The notes: generated from the sequence alone by a model not told the origin. Positions 26,329 to 35,451 are shown, counted from the stretch's first letter. The stretch is DNA of 64,000 nt from Streptomyces tropicalis (GCF_029269835.1 NZ_JARJBB010000004.1:248001-312000); one strand, 5' to 3'. Program-made: numbers and translations.

Positions 26329-27249
26329 CTAGCCGAGCACGCCCCGCAGCAGTCCGACGAGGTCGTCCGTGGCGTCGGCCGCGCCGACCAGCGGGAGCAC
26401 GCCGAGCGCCAGCACGGCCGCCGCCACCGGCCACAGGTGCGGCGGCGGCGCCGACTGGAGGGCCGCGATCCGCCGGGTCACGGCCCGGTCGGTGAAGGAC
26501 AGCGCGCAGGACGGCTCCGCCCGCCCCGCGGTGAGCGCGGCCCGGGCCAGCGCGCGGGCGGTCGCCGTCCGGTCGCCGACCGCGTCCGCGGCCCGCTCGT
26601 CGGCCCAGCGCTCCACCAGGAAGGCGACCGTGCCGCGGACCGGGCCGAGCAGCGGGTTCGCTGCGACGGCCAGCGCCGCGGCGGTCACCAGCAGGGCGTG
26701 CCGGTGGCTCAGGTGGGCGCGCTCGTGGGCGAGCAGCACCCGGCGCTCCACCGGTTCCAGCGCGCCGAGCATCCCGGCCGTCACCAGGATCCGCCCCGGT
26801 CTGCCCGGTCGGCCCAGGACGGCCGCCCGGCCCGGGATGGCGAACGCCTGCGGCACCGGAGAGGCGGCGACGATCAGCTCGGTGCTCCCGGGATGGCCCG
26901 CGCACAGCCGCCGCAGGGCCCGCCGCACGACGTACTCGGCCCGCGCGGCGCGCCACAAGCGGTGGGCCACCAGCAGCAGGGCCAGGCAGGCCGCGACGCC
27001 GATCACCTCCGGCACCGGCTCGGGAGGCCGCAGCCCGTGCCGGCGCGCCTGGTCGACCACCGGGGGAGCGTCGTCGACCAGGGTGGCCGCGAGCAGGACG
27101 AGGGACCACACCGTCGCGGCGGCCGTCACCGCCGCGGCCGCCGTCAGCACCCGCGCGGCGAGCGCCGGGGCCACCCGGCGGCCCACGCCGGGGCTGACCG
27201 CGGCCAGCAGCACGGACAGCAGCAGCGGGACGTAGACGTCGACCCTCAC
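26329..27249 (-). CDS. M56 (BlaR1-like) membrane metallopeptidase
   Basis: A 306-residue membrane protein with about four hydrophobic segments and a zinc-binding HERAH (HExxH) in LLAHERAHLSH, plus ERWADERAAD, where the third ligand would lie. This is the peptidase half of BlaR1/MecR1-type systems; no penicillin-binding sensor domain is present. The GTG start overlaps the stop of the BlaI gene by four bases, so the two are coupled. By analogy it would cleave or relieve the BlaI repressor on an envelope signal. The signal is unknown. Confidence 0.87.
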   Translation of the reverse strand: MRVDVYVPLLLSVLLAAVSPGVGRRVAPALAARVLTAAAAVTAAATVWSLVLLAATLVDDAPPVVDQARRHGLRPPEPVPEVIGVAACLALLLVAHRLWRAARAEYVVRRALRRLCAGHPGSTELIVAASPVPQAFAIPGRAAVLGRPGRPGRILVTAGMLGALEPVERRVLLAHERAHLSHRHALLVTAAALAVAANPLLGPVRGTVAFLVERWADERAADAVGDRTATARALARAALTAGRAEPSCALSFTDRAVTRRIAALQSAPPPHLWPVAAAVLALGVLPLVGAADATDDLVGLLRGVLG

Positions 27250-27629
27250 GCCGGGCCTCCGCCCAGCAGCGCCCGCAGCGCGCGCTCCTCCTCGGAACTC
27301 AGTCCGGTGACGAACTGCTGGAGCGCGGCGATCGGGTCCGGCCCCCGGTCCAGGGCCTCGTGCATGGCCTGGGCGGTGAGCTCGGCCGCGTTCTTCGCCG
27401 GCCGGTAGGCCCCGCGGCGCCCGTCGACCTCGCGGAGCACCAGCCCCTTGTCGTACAGGCGCTTCAGGATGGTGTGCACGGTGTTGTAGGCGAGGGTGCC
27501 GCCGATCTCCGTCTGGATCTCGACCGGGGTCAGGGGCCGCTCGGTGGCCCACAGCGCCGCGAGGACCTCGCTCTCCAGCTCTCCCGAGCTGCGTCGTTCC
27601 GTCCTGCCGTGAGGCACCGTGCCAGCCAT
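27246..27629 (-). CDS. BlaI/MecI/CopY family repressor
   Basis: A 127-residue winged-helix repressor. The N-terminal domain is typical (ELESEVLAALWATERPLTPVEIQ, AYNTVHTILKRLYDKGLV) and is followed by a short dimerisation region (GLSSEEERALRALL). The ATG at 27629 is chosen; upstream in-frame sequence is compositional. A CTTAC-N5-GTAGG inverted repeat 10 bases before the start and a perfect copy (27781-27795) before the divergent GT-C gene suggest control of itself, the M56 gene and the divergent gene. Confidence 0.9.
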   Translation of the reverse strand: MAGTVPHGRTERRSSGELESEVLAALWATERPLTPVEIQTEIGGTLAYNTVHTILKRLYDKGLVLREVDGRRGAYRPAKNAAELTAQAMHEALDRGPDPIAALQQFVTGLSSEEERALRALLGGGPA

Positions 27630-27638
27630 GACCTCAAC

Positions 27639-27653
27639 CTTACAGCGCGTAGG
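27639..27653 (-). promoter_or_regulatory. Putative BlaI operator 1
   Basis: CTTAC-AGCGC-GTAGG, an inverted repeat with one mismatch, ends 10 bases upstream of the blaI-type ATG. A TAAGGT hexamer overlaps it on the - strand and could be the -10 element. Confidence 0.6.
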
Positions 27654-27780
27654 GATCTCCACCGGGTGGCGGTACCGCGCCCAGCGGGCCCGCCGGGCCC
27701 GGGATAGTTTGTCGGTGGTTTTCCTGACGTCCTGCTCGACTTCCACCCCCGGTCCCACGGGACCACCGGGTGGGCAGAAC

Positions 27781-27795
27781 CCTACAGTGCGTAGG
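27781..27795 (+). promoter_or_regulatory. Putative BlaI operator 2
   Basis: CCTAC-AGTGC-GTAGG, perfect 5-bp arms with a 5-base spacer, is 17 bases upstream of the ATG at 27812. Operators 1 and 2 match at 13 of 15 positions. TACAGT within it fits a -10 hexamer for the + gene. Confidence 0.6.
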
Positions 27796-27811
27796 GGGTG
27801 AGGGGAGCGAG

Positions 27812-29311
27812 ATGGCCGACGGCACCCGCGCCACGCGCGCCCGGACCCGGCGCTCGGGACCGGCCGCCGCCCCCGGAGGGCTCGGCGCACGGATCGGCGG
27901 CGACCCCCTCGTGGGGGCGGTCGCCGCCGCCTTCACCCTCGCCCAGCTCCTCCTCGTACGCCCGGGGATGGGCCTCGGCTGGGACGAGACCGTCTACGTC
28001 AGCCAGGTCAGCGCGCACGCCCCGGCGGCCTTCTTCAGCGCACCGCGCGCCCGCGGTGTGTCGCTGCTCGTGGCGCCGGTCGCCGCGTGGTCGTCGTCCA
28101 CCGCGCTGCTGCGGGTCTACCTCGCCGCGCTGTCCGGTCTCGCCCTCTACCTCTCGCTGCGGGTGTGGCGGCACGTGTTCCCCTCCCGCGTCCTGGCCCT
28201 GGCCGGCGCCCTGTTCGCCACCCTGTGGGTGACCCTCTTCTACGGGCCGCAGGCCATGCCGAACTACTGGGTCGCCGTCGGCGCCCTCGCCTGCGCCGGC
28301 TGCCTCCTGCGCGTGCGCGCCCGGTCCCGCGACCGGGCGGCGCTCGCCGGGCTGGCCGCGGGCGCCGCCCTGATGGCGTGGATGCGGCCCATGGACGCCG
28401 TGTGGGTGGCGCTCCCGCTGCTCGCCCTGGCCGCGGCAGGCCGGCACGGGCGGGCACTCCTCGCCCTGCTCGCCGGACTCGCCGCAGGCGCCGCGGAGTG
28501 GGTCGTCGAGTCCTACGCCGCCTACGGCGGCCTGTTCCGGCGGCTGGCCGAGGGCTCCGAGATCCAGGGCGGACTCGGCTGGCACCTCGCCGTGGTCGAC
28601 CAGCTGCGCAGCCTGGGCGGACGGGCCCTGTGCCGCCCCTGCACCGGCGCCCTGCCCGCCCCGGTGCTGACCCTCTGGTGGTACGCCCTGCCGCTGCTCG
28701 CCCTGCTGGGGCTGGCGGTCGCCGTCCGCGCCCGCCGCGCCGCGCCCACCCTGGTCGCGCTGGCCTGCGCGGCCACGGCCGCCTTCCCCTACCTGTTCCT
28801 GATCGGCTATGCGGCCCCGCGCTTCCTGCTGCCCGCCTACGCCCTGCTCGCGCTCCCGGTCGCCGACGCGCTCGTGCACGTCCTCACGGCTCCGGGCCCG
28901 GCCTGGCGCCCGGTCGCCGCGGTCCTGGTGGCACTCGGGCTCGCCGGCCACCTGGCCGTGCAGTACGCCGTCCTCGCCCACACCGTCGACCGGACCACCG
29001 CCGACCGGCGCGGATGGAGCCGCGCCGCCACCGAGCTGCACCGGCTCGGCGTGCGTCCGCCCTGCCTGCTCACCGGGGAGGAGTCCGTGCCGATCGCCTT
29101 CTACACCGGGTGCGCCTCGGCGGCCACCGACGGACCCAACGCCAACACGACCGACGCCGGGATCCGGGACGCGGCCCGGCGGGTGCCCGTGGCCGCGCTC
29201 ACCGTCCCCGGCGCCGCGCCGCCGGCCTACGCGCGCACCTGGCCCTCCGTGCCGTACGGCGCGCTGCGCCTGTACGTGGCCCCGGCCCGGCCGGCCGCCG
29301 GGAGGCCGTGA
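27812..29311 (+). CDS. GT-C type membrane glycosyltransferase-like protein (ArnT/PMT-like)
   Basis: A 499-residue integral membrane protein with about eleven hydrophobic segments. After the first segment an outer loop carries GWDETVYVSQ; the D-E pair is where PMT/ArnT enzymes keep their catalytic acid. Similar proteins transfer sugars from polyprenyl phosphates to envelope acceptors; donor and acceptor are unknown. GGGGAG precedes the ATG, and an in-frame start at 27770 would lie upstream of the operator. The shared BlaI-type operator suggests that it is induced with the blaI-M56 pair, presumably under cell-envelope stress (inference). It converges with the PAP2 gene. Confidence 0.75.
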   Translation: MADGTRATRARTRRSGPAAAPGGLGARIGGDPLVGAVAAAFTLAQLLLVRPGMGLGWDETVYVSQVSAHAPAAFFSAPRARGVSLLVAPVAAWSSSTALLRVYLAALSGLALYLSLRVWRHVFPSRVLALAGALFATLWVTLFYGPQAMPNYWVAVGALACAGCLLRVRARSRDRAALAGLAAGAALMAWMRPMDAVWVALPLLALAAAGRHGRALLALLAGLAAGAAEWVVESYAAYGGLFRRLAEGSEIQGGLGWHLAVVDQLRSLGGRALCRPCTGALPAPVLTLWWYALPLLALLGLAVAVRARRAAPTLVALACAATAAFPYLFLIGYAAPRFLLPAYALLALPVADALVHVLTAPGPAWRPVAAVLVALGLAGHLAVQYAVLAHTVDRTTADRRGWSRAATELHRLGVRPPCLLTGEESVPIAFYTGCASAATDGPNANTTDAGIRDAARRVPVAALTVPGAAPPAYARTWPSVPYGALRLYVAPARPAAGRP

Positions 29312-29339
29312 CGGCGCCGCCCGCGACCGTCCACCGCGG

Positions 29340-30101
29340 TCACACCGGGTGCGAGTCCCCACCGTCCGCGGCCCCGCCCCGGGGCGGGCCCGCCGGCTCC
29401 GGCAGAGGTCGCGCTCCCCCCGGTGCCAGGTCCGCCACGACCCCGGCGGGCAGCCACCAGGCCGCCGCACACAGGCACACCCCGAGCCAGCCGACCGCGA
29501 ACAGCCAGCCGCCGGCCACGTCGGTGGACCAGTGGACCCCCAGATACATCCGGGTGAGGCCCACGAGCACGCCCCAGCAGCCCACGACCAGGCAGAGCGC
29601 CGTCCGCCCGCGCGGCCGGCGCAGGCAGAGGGCCAGGATCACCAGCCCGGCGGCCAGCGCCGACGTGGTCGAGTGCCCCGAGGGGAAGGCCCAGCCCGAG
29701 GCGTGCGTCGCCCAGTCGTGCCGCGGCGGACGCGGCCGGGCGACCACCTCCATCACGCCGTACCGGAGAGCCTGTCCGGCCAGAAGGCAGCCGGCGCCCA
29801 GGGCCGCCGCCAGGGCGCGCCGCGCGGGCGTGCGGCCGAGGAGGAGGCCGGCCAGCACCACGAGCACGTACGGCACGACACCCGTCCCCGTCGCCGTGAG
29901 GGCGCGGGCCGCGCTCACGGCCGCCGCGGGGCGGTGCCCGACGGACCAGTCCAGCAGGGTCTCGTCCAGGGGCAGCGGGGCGTGGCGTCCGCCCACCACG
30001 AGGCTCAGCACGGCGAACGCCGCCCACGCCCCGAGGCCGACGCTGCCCGCCCCATCGGCCGTCTCCCCGCGCCTCATGCCGTCGGCCACCTCTCTCCGCA
30101 T
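29340..30101 (-). CDS. PAP2-family membrane phosphatase
   Basis: A 253-residue membrane protein with about six hydrophobic segments and the three phosphatase motifs: RYGVMEVVARPRP (first, the usual leading lysine being arginine), PSGH, and TRMYLGVHWSTD (third). The family removes phosphate from lipid phosphates such as phosphatidate or undecaprenyl pyrophosphate on the outer face. The start at 30101 has AGGGAAG before it; the ATG at 30077 is also possible. The frame runs further upstream only through Arg-rich repeats. Confidence 0.87.
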   Translation of the reverse strand: MRREVADGMRRGETADGAGSVGLGAWAAFAVLSLVVGGRHAPLPLDETLLDWSVGHRPAAAVSAARALTATGTGVVPYVLVVLAGLLLGRTPARRALAAALGAGCLLAGQALRYGVMEVVARPRPPRHDWATHASGWAFPSGHSTTSALAAGLVILALCLRRPRGRTALCLVVGCWGVLVGLTRMYLGVHWSTDVAGGWLFAVGWLGVCLCAAAWWLPAGVVADLAPGGARPLPEPAGPPRGGAADGGDSHPV

Positions 30102-30402
30102 CTCGTACGACTTCCCTGCCACCTCTGCCACCCCGCAGGACTCTCCCTGCCTGACGGGTGCCCCGCGAACGGGCCCCGCGCGCATGCGAACCGCCCGGAC
30201 CCGCGGCGCCCGGATCCCTGTGGTGGGGACACGCGCCTCGCTGACCTGTGCCGCGTGGGGCCGTGCGGCGTGGACCCGGGCGGTGCGGGGCCCTGCCGTA
30301 CGGACCCGGGCGGTGCGCATGCGTGCCGTCCGGGGCTCCGCCGCGGCTCGCGCGCGCCGCGGGCACGTCCGGGGGCCGCCCGGTGCCCGGTCCCGGCGGC
30401 CC
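30102..30402 (-). other. Intergenic region with a 30-bp-period repeat, 301 bp
   Basis: It lies between the small membrane-protein gene and the PAP2 gene. GGACCCGGGCGGTGCG occurs at 30272-30287 and again at 30302-30317 within a degenerate array. No gene is supported. Confidence 0.5.
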
Positions 30403-30738
30403 TCACGGCGCGAGCAACGGCCGCAGCGGCGTCGCCGCGAGCCACCGTGCCAGGGCCTCGGGGCGGATGACGGGCAGCCGCATCGCGGCGATGGCCGTCA
30501 GGCCGCCGTACGCCGCCACCACGACGACCGGCACCGCCGGCGCCGTCACGGCGGCCTCCGGGCTCACCCGGCGGGCCCGCCACCGGCCCACCGGCATCAG
30601 CACGGCGAACAGGCCGAGGCCGACCGCGGACCGGGCGGTCACGGCGTCGCCGAACCAGGCCGGAGCGCGGCGGGCCGGCCCGCCGACGTCCGTGTACACG
30701 GACCCGTCGACCGAGGGACCGCTCGGGGCGGCGGTCAC
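30403..30738 (-). CDS. Small membrane protein coupled to DedA (111 aa)
   Basis: A basic protein with two hydrophobic segments (about 45-60 and 74-100) and a C-terminal ALARWLAATPLRPLLAP. I recognise no family. The GTG overlaps the DedA stop codon by four bases (GTGA), so translation should be coupled and the two products may act together. The coding frame changes from that of the long overlapping open frame, but the overlap geometry and hydrophobic pattern support this choice. Confidence 0.68.
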   Translation of the reverse strand: MTAAPSGPSVDGSVYTDVGGPARRAPAWFGDAVTARSAVGLGLFAVLMPVGRWRARRVSPEAAVTAPAVPVVVVAAYGGLTAIAAMRLPVIRPEALARWLAATPLRPLLAP

Positions 30739-31403
30739 CCGCGGGCTTCCCTGGCCTTCGCCGCCCGGCGGGAGCGCAGGACCTCCGCGGCGAGCGGGAT
30801 CAGCGACACGATCACGATCAGCGCGATCACCGGCAGCAGGTACTTGTCGACATTGGGGATCGACGACCCGAGGGCGTACCCGGCGAGGACGAGGCCCACG
30901 CTCCAGACGAGCCCGCCGGCCACCTGCCAGACGGTGAAGGTGCGCAGCGGCACGCCGAGGGCGCCCGCCATCGGGTTGAGCACCGTGCGCACCACGGGCA
31001 CGAAGCGGGCCAGCACGATCGCCCTCGCGTGGCCGTACCGCTCCAGCAGTTCCTCGGCGCGCTGCGCCCCCTCGTGCAGGCGCTGCGAGCGGCTGCGCGC
31101 CAGCAGCGCGCCTCCCGCCCTGCGGCCCAGCAGGTAGCCGCACTGCGAGCCCAGGAGGGCGCCCACCACGGCGGCGACCAGCAGCGGGGCCAGGGAGAGC
31201 CGCACCCCGTGGTCGGCGGTGCCGGTGCACAGCAGTCCCGCCGTGAACAGCAGCGAGTCGCCCGGCAGGAAGAAGCCGACGAGGAGCCCCGTCTCGGCGA
31301 ACAGCACCACGCCGACGCCGAGCACGCCGAAGGCGGCCAGCAGGGACTGGGCGTCCAGCACATTGACGGCGAGCTGCGACGACAGGTGCAGGGGTGCGAT
31401 CAT
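30735..31403 (-). CDS. DedA family membrane protein
   Basis: A 222-residue integral membrane protein of the DedA/SNARE-associated (VTT) family. ETGLLVGFFLPGDSLL and RFVPVVRTVLNPMAGAL are the family hallmarks, including the conserved E, G-D and R residues of the re-entrant loops. The family is linked to undecaprenyl-phosphate or phospholipid flipping across the membrane. The ATG at 31403 has GAAAGG upstream. Two CTAC-N6-GTAG palindromes 38-72 bases before the start suggest repressor control. Confidence 0.9.
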   Translation of the reverse strand: MIAPLHLSSQLAVNVLDAQSLLAAFGVLGVGVVLFAETGLLVGFFLPGDSLLFTAGLLCTGTADHGVRLSLAPLLVAAVVGALLGSQCGYLLGRRAGGALLARSRSQRLHEGAQRAEELLERYGHARAIVLARFVPVVRTVLNPMAGALGVPLRTFTVWQVAGGLVWSVGLVLAGYALGSSIPNVDKYLLPVIALIVIVSLIPLAAEVLRSRRAAKAREARG

Positions 31404-31440
31404 CGTCGCTGCGCCCTTTCGTTCGATGACGGTCCGACGA

Positions 31441-31475
31441 CTACACGGATGTAGACCGTCTACTGAACCGTAGAC
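31441..31475 (-). promoter_or_regulatory. Two CTAC-N6-GTAG palindromes upstream of dedA
   Basis: CTACA-CGGA-TGTAG at 31441-31454 and GTCTAC-N6-GTAGAC at 31458-31475, each with perfect arms, lie 19 bases apart (about two helix turns). The arrangement fits cooperative binding of a dimeric repressor. The regulator is not identified; the core resembles, but is not spaced like, the BlaI-type sites at 27.6-27.8 kb. Confidence 0.6.
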
Positions 31476-31666
31476 GATAACGGGTTCCGTGCGGTTCCGG
31501 CGACCGGCGCGGCGCATCGGCCGGGGGAGGCCGGCGAATGTCCCGGAAGGTCGCCCAGGGCGGACGCGCAGCGGATCCGGACCGTGCGCGCTCCCGGTTT
31601 TGCCGTCCCATGACCTCGTCATGACCGGCCGTCGACATACCTGTGGTCATGATGGGTCGCGACGTC

Positions 31667-31689
31667 TAAGTAAGGCATGCCTTCGCTAA
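31667..31689 (+). promoter_or_regulatory. Iron box (DmdR/IdeR type) of the efe operon
   Basis: TAAGTAAGGCATGCCTTCGCTAA contains the perfect palindrome AAGGCATGCCTT (31672-31683) flanked by TAAG and CTAA. It is 50 bases before the EfeUO start and fits the 19-bp actinobacterial iron-box pattern, so iron would repress the operon through a DmdR/IdeR regulator. Confidence 0.75.
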
Positions 31690-31738
31690 CTCGACCCCGA
31701 AGCGGTCGGGACCGGCATGCAGGGGAGGGCCGCACAGC

Positions 31739-34009
31739 ATGTGGGACGACGCGTTCCCGAGCTTTCTGATCGGACTGCGGGAGGGGCTCGAAGCCGGACT
31801 CGTCGTCTCCATCCTGGTCGCCACCCTGGTGCGGGCGGAGGCCAGGTCCCGGCTCCCGCAGGTGTGGACCGGCGTCCTCGCGGCGATCGCCCTCGCGATG
31901 AGCTTCGGCGCGGTGCTCACCTTCACCGCGGCCTCCCTGCCGGAGGCCGCGCAGGAGGCCTTCGGCGGCGCTCTGAGCGTGATCGCGGTCGCCTTCGTGA
32001 CCGCGATGGTCTTCTGGATGCGGCGCTCCGCGCGCAACCTCTCCGGGGAGATCAGGGCGAAGGTGACCGGGGCGCTGTCGATGGGCGCGGGCATGCTGGT
32101 CCTCACGTCGTTCCTCGCCGTCGGCCGCGAGGGCCTGGAGACCGCGCTGTTCCTGTGGACCACGGCACGCGCCGCCGGTGAGTCCGCCGGACCGCTGAGC
32201 GGCGCCGCGGTCGGCCTGGTCCTGGCGGCCGGGCTGTGCTGGGGCCTGTACCGGCGCGTCCTGAAGATCAACCTGACCCGCTTCTTCACCGCGACCGGCG
32301 TCGTCCTCATCGTCATCGCCGCCGGCGTCCTCGGCTACGGGCTGCGCGACCTCCAGGAGGGCGGCGTCCTGCCGGGCGGCACCTCCTACGCCGTCGACCT
32401 GGGCGGCAGCGTCGACGCGAGCTCCTGGTACAGCACGCTGGTCCAGGGCGTCCTCAACCTCACCCCGACGATGACGTGGCTCCAGACGCTGGCCTACGGC
32501 GGCTACCTCGCCGTCGTCATGACCCTCTTCGTCCGCGGCGTACGGTCCTCGGCGCCCGCCCGTCCGGCGTCCCCCGCGGACCGGCCCCGCGGGACGGTGA
32601 CGACGGCCGGGGCGGTGAACGGGACCGACGTGCAGGGCCGGACCGGGTCCGAGGCCGGGTCCGGGCGTGAGTCCGTGGCCGCCCCGCAGGCTGCGGAGCC
32701 GGAGCCGGAGGCCGACTACGACGCACCGACGGCCGACTCCGACGCACCGACGGCCGGCGCCGGCCCGGCGGAACCGGGTACCGCAGTGCCGGAACCGGGA
32801 GCCGAGGAGCCGGCCGCGGGCACCCGCAAGGCGGCCGCGCCGACCTCCCGGCGCCGGCCCGCCTGGGTCGTCCCCGTCGCCGTGGTCGCGGTCCCCGCGG
32901 TGATCGCCGGGCTCGCGGTCGGGCTCGGCCGCCCCAAGCCCGCCGGGGCGCAGACCGTGGCCGTGTCCGGGACCGACTGCGGCGAGGGCTTCACCGCGCC
33001 CCGGCCGGGCCGGCAGGCCTTCCAGATGCACAACACCGGTTCCAGGACGTCCGAGGTCTACCTGATCGACCCGGCGACCGGCGCGGTCTACGGCGAGATC
33101 GAGGGCCTGGCCCCCGGCACCACCCGCGACCTGGTCGCCACCGTCGCGGGCGGCTCGTACGCCTGGCGCTGCGTGCCCACCGGCGCCAGGGCCGTCACCT
33201 CGCGGGCCGTCCACGTGCGCGGCGGGGCCGGCGCCCGCGCGGTCGTCCCCGTGTCCGAGCAGGACCTGGCCGCGCCGCTGGCCCGGTACAAGCAGTACGT
33301 CGGGGCCGGACTGGCCGCGCTCGTCACCCAGGCCGGACGCCTGAACGACGACATCCAGCACGGCCGGCTCGACGACGCCCGCGCCGACTGGCTCACCGCC
33401 CACCGCACCTACGCCTCCCTCGGCGCCGCCTACGGCACCTTCGAGGACTTCGACCAGAAGATCGACGGCCGCCCGGACGGCCTCCCCGGCGGCGCGCAGG
33501 ACCCGGGTTTCTCCGGATTCCACCGGATCGAGTACGGGCTGTGGCACGGCCGGGACGCCGACCGGCTCAAGGCCCCCGCCCGGCAGCTCGCCACCGACGT
33601 CGAGGGACTGCGCAAGGCCTTCCCCACCCAGGAGTTCGACCCGGGCGACCTGCCGCTGCGGGCCCACGAGATCCTGGAGAACACCCTGCAGTTCGAGCTG
33701 ACCGGCCAGGCCGACCAGGGCAGCGGCACCGAACTCGCCACCGCCGACGCCAATCTCGCCGGCACCCGTGAGCTGCTCACGGTGCTCCAGCCGCTGCTGA
33801 CGAGGCGTGCCCCGCACCTGCTGCCCACCGTCGACGCGGACATCACCCGGGTGCAGAAGCTCCTGGACGCCGCCCACGACGGCGGCCACTGGACCCCGGT
33901 CGACCGGCTGGACACCATCGCCGGGGCCCGCCTCGACGGGGCCACCGGCCAGCTCCTGGAGGACCTCGCGCCGGTGCCGGACCTCCTGGAGATCCGGAAG
34001 TCCGCCTGA
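31739..34009 (+). CDS. efeUO: EfeU-EfeO fusion: iron permease plus periplasmic iron-binding protein
   Basis: A 756-residue two-part protein. Residues 1-265 are the EfeU/Ftr1-type permease with two REGLE iron-binding motifs (14-18 and 130-134) and about seven membrane segments. A Pro/Ala/Glu-rich linker (about 270-372) with a short internal repeat leads to an extra transmembrane segment (about 376-397). After it come the EfeO cupredoxin-like domain (about 400-500) and the M75 domain (about 505-756), with HRIE at 595-598 matching the HxxE metal site. In the usual operon EfeU and EfeO are separate; here EfeO is tethered outside the membrane. AGGGGAGGG precedes the ATG. The stop overlaps the EfeB upstream start by one base (TGATG). 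Confidence 0.9.
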   Translation: MWDDAFPSFLIGLREGLEAGLVVSILVATLVRAEARSRLPQVWTGVLAAIALAMSFGAVLTFTAASLPEAAQEAFGGALSVIAVAFVTAMVFWMRRSARNLSGEIRAKVTGALSMGAGMLVLTSFLAVGREGLETALFLWTTARAAGESAGPLSGAAVGLVLAAGLCWGLYRRVLKINLTRFFTATGVVLIVIAAGVLGYGLRDLQEGGVLPGGTSYAVDLGGSVDASSWYSTLVQGVLNLTPTMTWLQTLAYGGYLAVVMTLFVRGVRSSAPARPASPADRPRGTVTTAGAVNGTDVQGRTGSEAGSGRESVAAPQAAEPEPEADYDAPTADSDAPTAGAGPAEPGTAVPEPGAEEPAAGTRKAAAPTSRRRPAWVVPVAVVAVPAVIAGLAVGLGRPKPAGAQTVAVSGTDCGEGFTAPRPGRQAFQMHNTGSRTSEVYLIDPATGAVYGEIEGLAPGTTRDLVATVAGGSYAWRCVPTGARAVTSRAVHVRGGAGARAVVPVSEQDLAAPLARYKQYVGAGLAALVTQAGRLNDDIQHGRLDDARADWLTAHRTYASLGAAYGTFEDFDQKIDGRPDGLPGGAQDPGFSGFHRIEYGLWHGRDADRLKAPARQLATDVEGLRKAFPTQEFDPGDLPLRAHEILENTLQFELTGQADQGSGTELATADANLAGTRELLTVLQPLLTRRAPHLLPTVDADITRVQKLLDAAHDGGHWTPVDRLDTIAGARLDGATGQLLEDLAPVPDLLEIRKSA

Positions 34010-34077
34010 TGCCCGCCGACCGTCCCGCACCCCGCACCGACCCGGCCCACCCCGAAAGCAGCGAGGAGAACACCCCC

Positions 34078-35400
34078 ATGCCGTCCGCCGACACGCCCGC
34101 CCCGCACGGTGGCTGCCCGGCCGGAGCAGGCCAGGCGCCCGCACCGCAGGGCGGCTGCCCCGCCGGAACCGGCCGCCGCTCCTTCGTCCGGACGGCCCTC
34201 GGGGCCGGCGCGGCGGGCGCCGCCCTCGCCGGCGGCGGCTTCGCGCTCGCCGAGAGCCGCAGCACCGGGGCGCACGCCGCGGACGCGCCCGCCGGCGGCC
34301 CGGTGCCCTTCCACGGCGTCCACCAGTCCGGCATCACCACACCGGCCCCGGCCGCCGCCGCCTTCGTCTCCTTCGACGTCATCGCCGAGAGCCGCAAGGA
34401 CCTGACGGAGCTGCTGCGCACCCTCACCGAGCGGGCCCGCTTCCTGACCGCCGGCGGCGCCCCCGCCGACCTCGGCGTCGGCGCCCCGCCCTCCGACAGC
34501 GGCATCCTCGGCCCGGTCGTGCCGGCGGACGCGCTGACGGTCACCGTCGGCGTCGGCGCCTCCCTCTTCGACGACCGCTACGGCCTCACCCCGGTCCGGC
34601 CGCGCCGGCTGACCCCGATGCGCACCTTCCCCAACGACCACCTGAACCCCGCCGAGTGCCACGGCGACCTGTCCCTGCAGATCTGCGCCGACCGCCAGGA
34701 CACGGTGCTGCACGCCCTGCGCGACATCGCCCGCCACACCCGGGGCGCGCTCCGGATCAAGTGGCGCATCGACGGCTTCCAGAACACCCCCCGCCCCAGC
34801 GGCGCCCAGCGCAACCTCCTCGGCTTCAAGGACGGCATCGTCAACCCGGACACCGCCTCCGCCCGCGAGATGGACCGCCTGGTGTGGGTCGGCGCCGGCC
34901 AGGGCGAGCCGGCCTGGGCCACCGGCGGCAGCTACCAGGTCGTCCGGATCATCCGCATGCTGGTGGAGTTCTGGGACCGGGTCTCGCTGACCGAGCAGGA
35001 GAAGATGTTCGGCCGCCGCAAGGACACCGGCGCCCCGCTCGACGGCGCCCGCGAGACCGACGCACCGAACTACGCGAAGGACCCGCACGGCACGGCGATC
35101 CCGCTGGACGCGCACATACGGCTCGCCAACCCGCGCACCGCGGCCACCGACACCTCCCGCATCCTGCGCCGCGGCTACAACTACGACCGTGGCGTCGACG
35201 CCGTCGGCAACCTCGACATGGGCCTGGCCTTCTGCTGCTACCAGCAGGACGTCCGGCGCCAGTTCGAGGCGACCCAGACCCGGCTGGTCGACGAGCCCCT
35301 GGTCGACTACATCTCGCCGACCGGCGGCGGCTACTTCTTCGCCCTGCCCGGCGTGCGCGACTCCGAGGACTGGTTGGGGCGCGCCCTGATGGCGGCCTGA
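34078..35400 (+). CDS. efeB: Deferrochelatase/DyP-type peroxidase EfeB
   Basis: A 440-residue Tat-exported haem peroxidase. A twin-arginine signal ([13 protein letters not shown]) lies after an unusually long, Cys-containing N-terminal region. The DyP motif GxxDG appears as GFKDGIVNP, the haem-proximal histidine in AHIRLANPR, and RRGYNYD further on. In EfeUOB systems it oxidises ferrous iron or handles haem outside the cell. The ATG at 34078 is preferred because GAGGAG sits 9 bases before it; an ATG at 34009 overlaps the efeUO stop and would add 23 residues. Confidence 0.93.
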   Translation: MPSADTPAPHGGCPAGAGQAPAPQGGCPAGTGRRSFVRTALGAGAAGAALAGGGFALAESRSTGAHAADAPAGGPVPFHGVHQSGITTPAPAAAAFVSFDVIAESRKDLTELLRTLTERARFLTAGGAPADLGVGAPPSDSGILGPVVPADALTVTVGVGASLFDDRYGLTPVRPRRLTPMRTFPNDHLNPAECHGDLSLQICADRQDTVLHALRDIARHTRGALRIKWRIDGFQNTPRPSGAQRNLLGFKDGIVNPDTASAREMDRLVWVGAGQGEPAWATGGSYQVVRIIRMLVEFWDRVSLTEQEKMFGRRKDTGAPLDGARETDAPNYAKDPHGTAIPLDAHIRLANPRTAATDTSRILRRGYNYDRGVDAVGNLDMGLAFCCYQQDVRRQFEATQTRLVDEPLVDYISPTGGGYFFALPGVRDSEDWLGRALMAA

Positions 35401-35422
35401 CCGGCCTCGCCGGCCCGGCGGA

Positions 35423-35448
35423 GCCGGGTGCGGGCGCCCGCACCCGGC
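35423..35448 (+). terminator. Palindromic terminator of the efe operon
   Basis: A 26-base perfect palindrome lies between convergent efeB and the hypothetical gene at 35452; it can end transcription on both strands. Confidence 0.65.
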
Positions 35449-35451
35449 CGG

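Larger units (their letters stand above)
31404..31738. other. Divergent dedA / efeUO regulatory region, 335 bp
   Basis: The left side holds two palindromes for dedA and the right side the iron box for the efe operon. The DNA between (31480-31660) is ordinary GC-rich sequence with no supported gene. Confidence 0.6.

Noticed and set aside
30272..30317. Repeat array as a CRISPR
   Set aside because: Only two 16-base units with a short spacer, within degenerate GC-rich DNA; no cas gene.
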